The translations under genes and the position numbers were made by a program. This document shows, in pieces, positions 15,801 through 16,480 of a stretch of 16,480 nt of DNA. The first letter of the stretch is position 1; each line of letters starts with the position of its first letter. The notes beneath the pieces are model-generated. The model was not told the origin of the DNA. It was given only the letters and a program-made list of their open reading frames with translations, and did no database searches. The stretch lies in NCBI GenBank assembly GCA_947624425.1, contig CANQKG010000009.1, positions 1 through 16,480 on the forward strand, written 5' to 3'. This stretch comes from an uncultured Clostridia bacterium (GTDB lineage: Bacteria > Bacillota > Clostridia > Oscillospirales > Ruminococcaceae).

Positions 15801-16480
15801 TAGCTTTCGATCTCGCCGCCGTCGTTCCCGAGGCCTTCCCCTTCGATCCGCTGTCCGTCTTTGTCAAGCCGGATCGGATCGTCCCAAGTCGCGTCCACGG
15901 CATACCACTTGTCGCCGAGCTCAACGGCATTCCACATATGCATCTCGGGCGTGTTGCCGGAATTCTGGACGCCGTGAACCAGTACGCAGGGAATGCCCAG
16001 CCGGTTCAGGATCACCTGCATCGAACGGGCATAGCCCTCGCAGACGCCCTCATGTGTTGCAAGGGCATAGAGGGTGCGGATATAAGGGATGTGATCGGGC
16101 TGGCATTCGGTCTCAAAACGGTAGGAAATACCCTTTGTCACCTGCTCATGCACGAACCTCACCTTTCGGGCAGCCGCGTCCGCATCGCTCAGTCCGTCCG
16201 TTTTGATGCGGCCGGCCTCGGTTACGATCTTATCCACGGCTTTTTTCAGGCTTTGATCCATCTCACTTACCTGAGAGGGATCCAATCCCGGCAGGAGATA
16301 GGTGGAATCCCTGCCGACGCCGAGGTAGGCGGCATATTCGCCGTCTGCCTTTTGGGCGACGCGGAGGCTTAGGTAGGAGCTGTCCACATACCACGCCTCG
16401 GAACATTCGAGATCAAACGCGTCTTTTGCCGCAGAGAAGTCGTCTGCCAGGGTGCGGTCGCCGCCGATATAGGCGTCAAG
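9842..16480 (-). CDS. Giant transglutaminase-like, CxxC-repeat, FIVAR-like and dockerin-like protein, 5' end outside the window
   Basis: The frame is open from the right edge (first codons LDAYIGGDRTL) for 2212 residues, so the true start and any signal peptide lie outside. Numbered from the edge: a transglutaminase-like cysteine peptidase/transferase core at about 100-230 with Cys147 (EGVCEGYA), His181 (EMHMWNAV) and Asp196 (YAVDATWDD); beta-rich uncharacterised regions at 231-800; an InlB-B-repeat-like unit at about 801-891 (NIIVKTDGNGAVTCDG, KPKAGF); an Ig-like unit at about 907-1001; a Cys/His-rich region at 1019-2084 with 26 CxxC and five CX4C pairs; a helical FIVAR-like unit at 2085-2150 (DYTKLNEAVEKV..DLTRYT); and a dockerin-like end at 2152-2212 (DVNYDDEITVVDALLALRAAVG, ITVSDALLILRKAVGLA). 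The composition suggests an extracellular or surface-assembled protein. Its substrate and partners are unknown. A single gene with a strong terminator; no frameshift is seen. Confidence 0.9.
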   Translation of the reverse strand, partial: LDAYIGGDRTLADDFSAAKDAFDLECSEAWYVDSSYLSLRVAQKADGEYAAYLGVGRDSTYLLPGLDPSQVSEMDQSLKKAVDKIVTEAGRIKTDGLSDADAAARKVRFVHEQVTKGISYRFETECQPDHIPYIRTLYALATHEGVCEGYARSMQVILNRLGIPCVLVHGVQNSGNTPEMHMWNAVELGDKWYAVDATWDDPIRLDKDGQRIEGEGLGNDGGEIESYLLVGTEVIGQNWLPSGAVSSGNMSFTYPTIEPRSYAGEEVFEDGLSGLHVQYTANGEMEDEVAGQFTVDYNGMGMEKAAEQGVYLLVKMYDEHPDGTSHKMEDWYYAAAALALLGKNEYFYDTDTCLKFCTATCEYVEFALTTTRPEGYDTWKNPPENNGLSKNPETGFYHGDGSDIISKTEMLYNSASEFEAAPCVYRQSPAPTGQLDTRQTFTIHIEFDDSMYHPALSEISPASITNPGAPETPDSRKAATEPVTVRFDCYQLDRDGEIVPYDLVGKISADSNRDYVLDEGVVTWIYDCEDSHQHNPEDCFVTGVEYQFQASTNWSDDLTLYDFSITGLVGSRSNKAPNSWSYVMSTSVCPMAYRSQGIDWALWGRPSLLDNPNDLDLSRLAVEGVDGSRETLNDLQKQMKIDDMNGRLMLTVEEIGKEDGMSREKYEEVTEAFDQHTNISGSAIKSSSMYEINFTRLCKMTVVLEGESLRMQLGFPAGYDASSVANKEVVFKAYHFTRCSPTKQCDHVNDPDHKYGDDIISVEEIPLAVTQYGLVILCDSFSPFELVALDASKVSADEKEKNHNIIVKTDGNGAVTCDGESTAGEKGFISFEEGQSHTFKVKPKAGFATDVVSFGGRSIPVGDNGTFSLSYYEIVGANDMLNVSFVPETVKQAEAESGIVSVVPKIVTEDPVIVITPNQERYTVTRGADTDIFCGAPSVNVLGADSITVSGDTLPEDVSYQPGEPFELAAPDKSTAYGTYYTYTVTAMKGDSTVSRTVQVRREHGMLAGRSTYVIESSCTLQQNEITMYRCRDCSRFYNPLQRSVAKDQPEHHLTPLRTVTAEQSCDGRSYTISQCSDCTYLEVKVGDETPTEGAHHWMPFVKESTCDADGISYEICADCEAVRSVLPSYAHAHFVGSSYKTSPSGDCTVDLVKKSVCSDCWQEFSQTITPNTAHSGGWRTVRPATCKDNGLQEWVCSYCEYRQEQEIPSSEDLHSYTSQVTKPATCTEAGVITHTCRYCDNSYTTEKPALGGDHQYEVVKTVSATCATDGVTTYQCTRCGHSYDENTPATGDHKWTDDNDCTTEDICRVCRKVMNPAVPHTFGDYQTRSWDTQNHYRECSVCHFVETEAHLGVDDGDCKTALYCQSCNALLKPAQAYHSPFPFHYRPLAGKEAQYHAAVCNVSGCTYQYTEGSYVKPHEFQGDTCTVCGYTRIPHDHQWGSYQSNETGHFQLCTICGIPSDTQPHDKSAENGYEGNCHDAVTCSVCGYVVLPSRPEHTWCSDWHADSECHYHNCTEPGCNVQQKFDHVGLSDHNCITPTLCLDCNYEMVAAGESHSWAVKPGNSDETTHLLECTNPDCDAESREAHVEGTPATCHEAAECRLCHTRYGPTNPDNHVGGDELRFQKPATYEEEGYTGDLYCLGCQQVKVKGSTIPPLEAEHQHSFTQYAHDDQRHWTVCSECGAIKEESTVAHEFDSYHNAGDAHYRECMLCHYRQDGVHEHSPEDYNCATAITCIYCSAIIEPAQQHNFSGRVECDQTGHRTACTNLNCRQLSETVAHSGGSASCVSGKHCEVCDFEYTERDPNTHIGETRTDGYKAPTETEKGYTGDVYCLSCEQKISEGADIECLPPSHQHDFGDWIQTATHHYHECSCNTVEDMEEHNFGDYQTDGDSHYRACTVCGYRQVCSHLNAADDGNCETEVKCPDCGAVTKAAMTHQFSGNVTGDANGHRTACVNPDCTQQSDLAGHTGGTASCVGGKHCEVCGFEYTERDPEYHTGGTRLVGEKPATTETEGYTGDVYCLGCDQKITDGQVIDRLPAPHEHLYGSWQNDGTHHYRECTCGEKEEYGAHTYENGSCTVCGAIQPKADYTKLNEAVEKVPQDLTRYTKASAQAVKELLDQIDYNLTPDRQAEVDAMAKALEEAIAGLATRYLCDVNYDDEITVVDALLALRAAVGLDVLKDGDFWAANPDKPEEDTITVSDALLILRKAVGLA
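9845..10027 (-). other. Dockerin-like C-terminal domain
   Basis: Two copies of the dockerin half-motif are present: DVNYDDEITVVDALLALRAAV, and DKPEEDTITVSD followed by ALLILRKAVGLA at the very C terminus. The first Ca loop keeps D, N, D and D at positions 1, 3, 5 and 12. The second has Pro at position 3 and Glu at position 5, so its Ca binding may be weak. Known type I dockerins bind cohesins on scaffoldins; no cohesin is encoded in this window. Confidence 0.8.
10031..10228 (-). other. FIVAR-like helical module
   Basis: The ~66-residue segment starts at ADYTKLNEAVEKVPQDL and ends at ALEEAIAGL. It has the order of a FIVAR module: a helix with LNEAVEKV, a DLTRYTKASAQAVKELL helix, and an AMAKALEEAIAGL closing helix. 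Such modules are usually spacer or sugar-binding elements of surface proteins. It links the Cys-rich part to the dockerin. Confidence 0.75.
10229..11704 (-). repeat. Tandem ~190-residue composite repeat, two full units and one truncated
   Basis: Three successive units begin with a Cys at codons starting 11698, 11125 and 10561, that is periods of 191 and 188 residues. Each runs through a CxxC.(F/R)xYTERDP-type segment, GYTGD(V/L)YCLxC, HxH, HYREC/HWTVC, and FSG...GHRTAC...C. The third unit stops after the H-YREC part and a final CTVCGA before the FIVAR-like domain. At DNA level units 2 and 3 share identical stretches 564 bp apart (for example from 10505 and 11069), which suggests recent duplication or gene conversion. 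Confidence 0.8.
10229..13426 (-). repeat. Cysteine/histidine-rich CxxC repeat region of the giant protein
   Basis: About 1066 residues are built from short modules with a CxxC pair (for example CSVC, CTVC, CRYC, CEVC, CLGC), a nearby His or second Cys, and PATC or GHxxxC spacers. I count 26 CxxC motifs and five CX4C motifs (CNVSGC, CTEPGC, CTNPDC, CTNLNC, CVNPDC). The first third uses simple ~45-residue modules of the PATCTEAGVITHTCRYC type. The later part uses longer composite modules with HYREC and EYTERDP signatures. Zinc-ribbon-like metal sites or disulfide-stabilised stalks are both possible. Confidence 0.85.
15840..16180 (-). other. Transglutaminase-like catalytic core
   Basis: The core carries the Cys-His-Asp order of the transglutaminase/protease superfamily: Cys in EGVCEGYARSM (codon 16042-16040), His in EMHMWNAVELGDKWY, and Asp in AVDATWDDP. 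The upstream helix VRFVHEQVTKGISYR is typical of bacterial members. Activity could be cross-linking, deamidation or peptide cleavage; sequence alone does not decide. Confidence 0.85.

Noticed and set aside
12956..16372. A 1138-codon open frame on the plus strand, opposite the giant gene
   Set aside because: It is in exact codon register with the minus-strand gene, so its stops would need TTA, CTA or TCA codons in the real gene, which are rare in this G/C-ending codon usage. It has no recognisable domains, whereas the minus strand has clear motifs.

Overview
The window looks like a piece of a Gram-positive Clostridia chromosome, most likely a gut Oscillospirales/Ruminococcaceae-type bacterium. 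This is inferred from gene families and signals, not from a database match: strong AAGGAGG-type ribosome binding sites, sigma-A style TTGACA/TATAAT promoters, a DUF1836 regulator, a YuaF/YuaG-like NfeD-flotillin pair, a DUF362 protein, and a giant extracellular protein that ends in a dockerin-like domain. Third codon positions are strongly G/C biased, which opens long meaningless frames on the antisense strand.

Layout. (1) 1-966: the end of a type I GAPDH gene, cut by the left edge and closed by a strong hairpin terminator. (2) 1111-2748: cysK (O-acetylserine sulfhydrylase, probable GTG start), then a ThiF/E1-like tcdA that has lost an internal segment and is out of frame. (3) 2756-4360: a consensus-like promoter, a DUF362 gene that also carries a short frame-breaking internal deletion, and an intact iron-sulfur flavoprotein-like reductase, ended by a terminator. 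(4) 4403-8906: an apparent five-gene membrane operon: DUF1836 regulator, NfeD/YuaF-like protein, flotillin, a divergent signal peptidase II (LspA)-like protein, and a six-helix membrane protein of unknown function. Its promoter has a perfect 16-bp palindrome between -35 and -10, and a terminator closes it. (5) 8886-9704, minus strand: an MscS-family mechanosensitive channel with its own promoter. (6) 9842-16480, minus strand: at least 2212 codons of a secreted-type multidomain protein, cut by the right edge. It has a transglutaminase-like catalytic core, beta-rich regions, about 1070 residues carrying 26 CxxC pairs with an embedded ~190-residue tandem repeat, a FIVAR-like helical domain and a dockerin-like C terminus.

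How the genes fit together. Regions 1-3 are metabolic (glycolysis, cysteine synthesis, a tRNA-modification enzyme, redox proteins). Region 4 is best read as a self-regulated membrane-microdomain or envelope module: NfeD and flotillin are known partners, and here they travel with an LspA-like protein that keeps both catalytic aspartates. The MscS channel is convergent with that operon and adds to the envelope theme. The giant protein is the most unusual object in the window.
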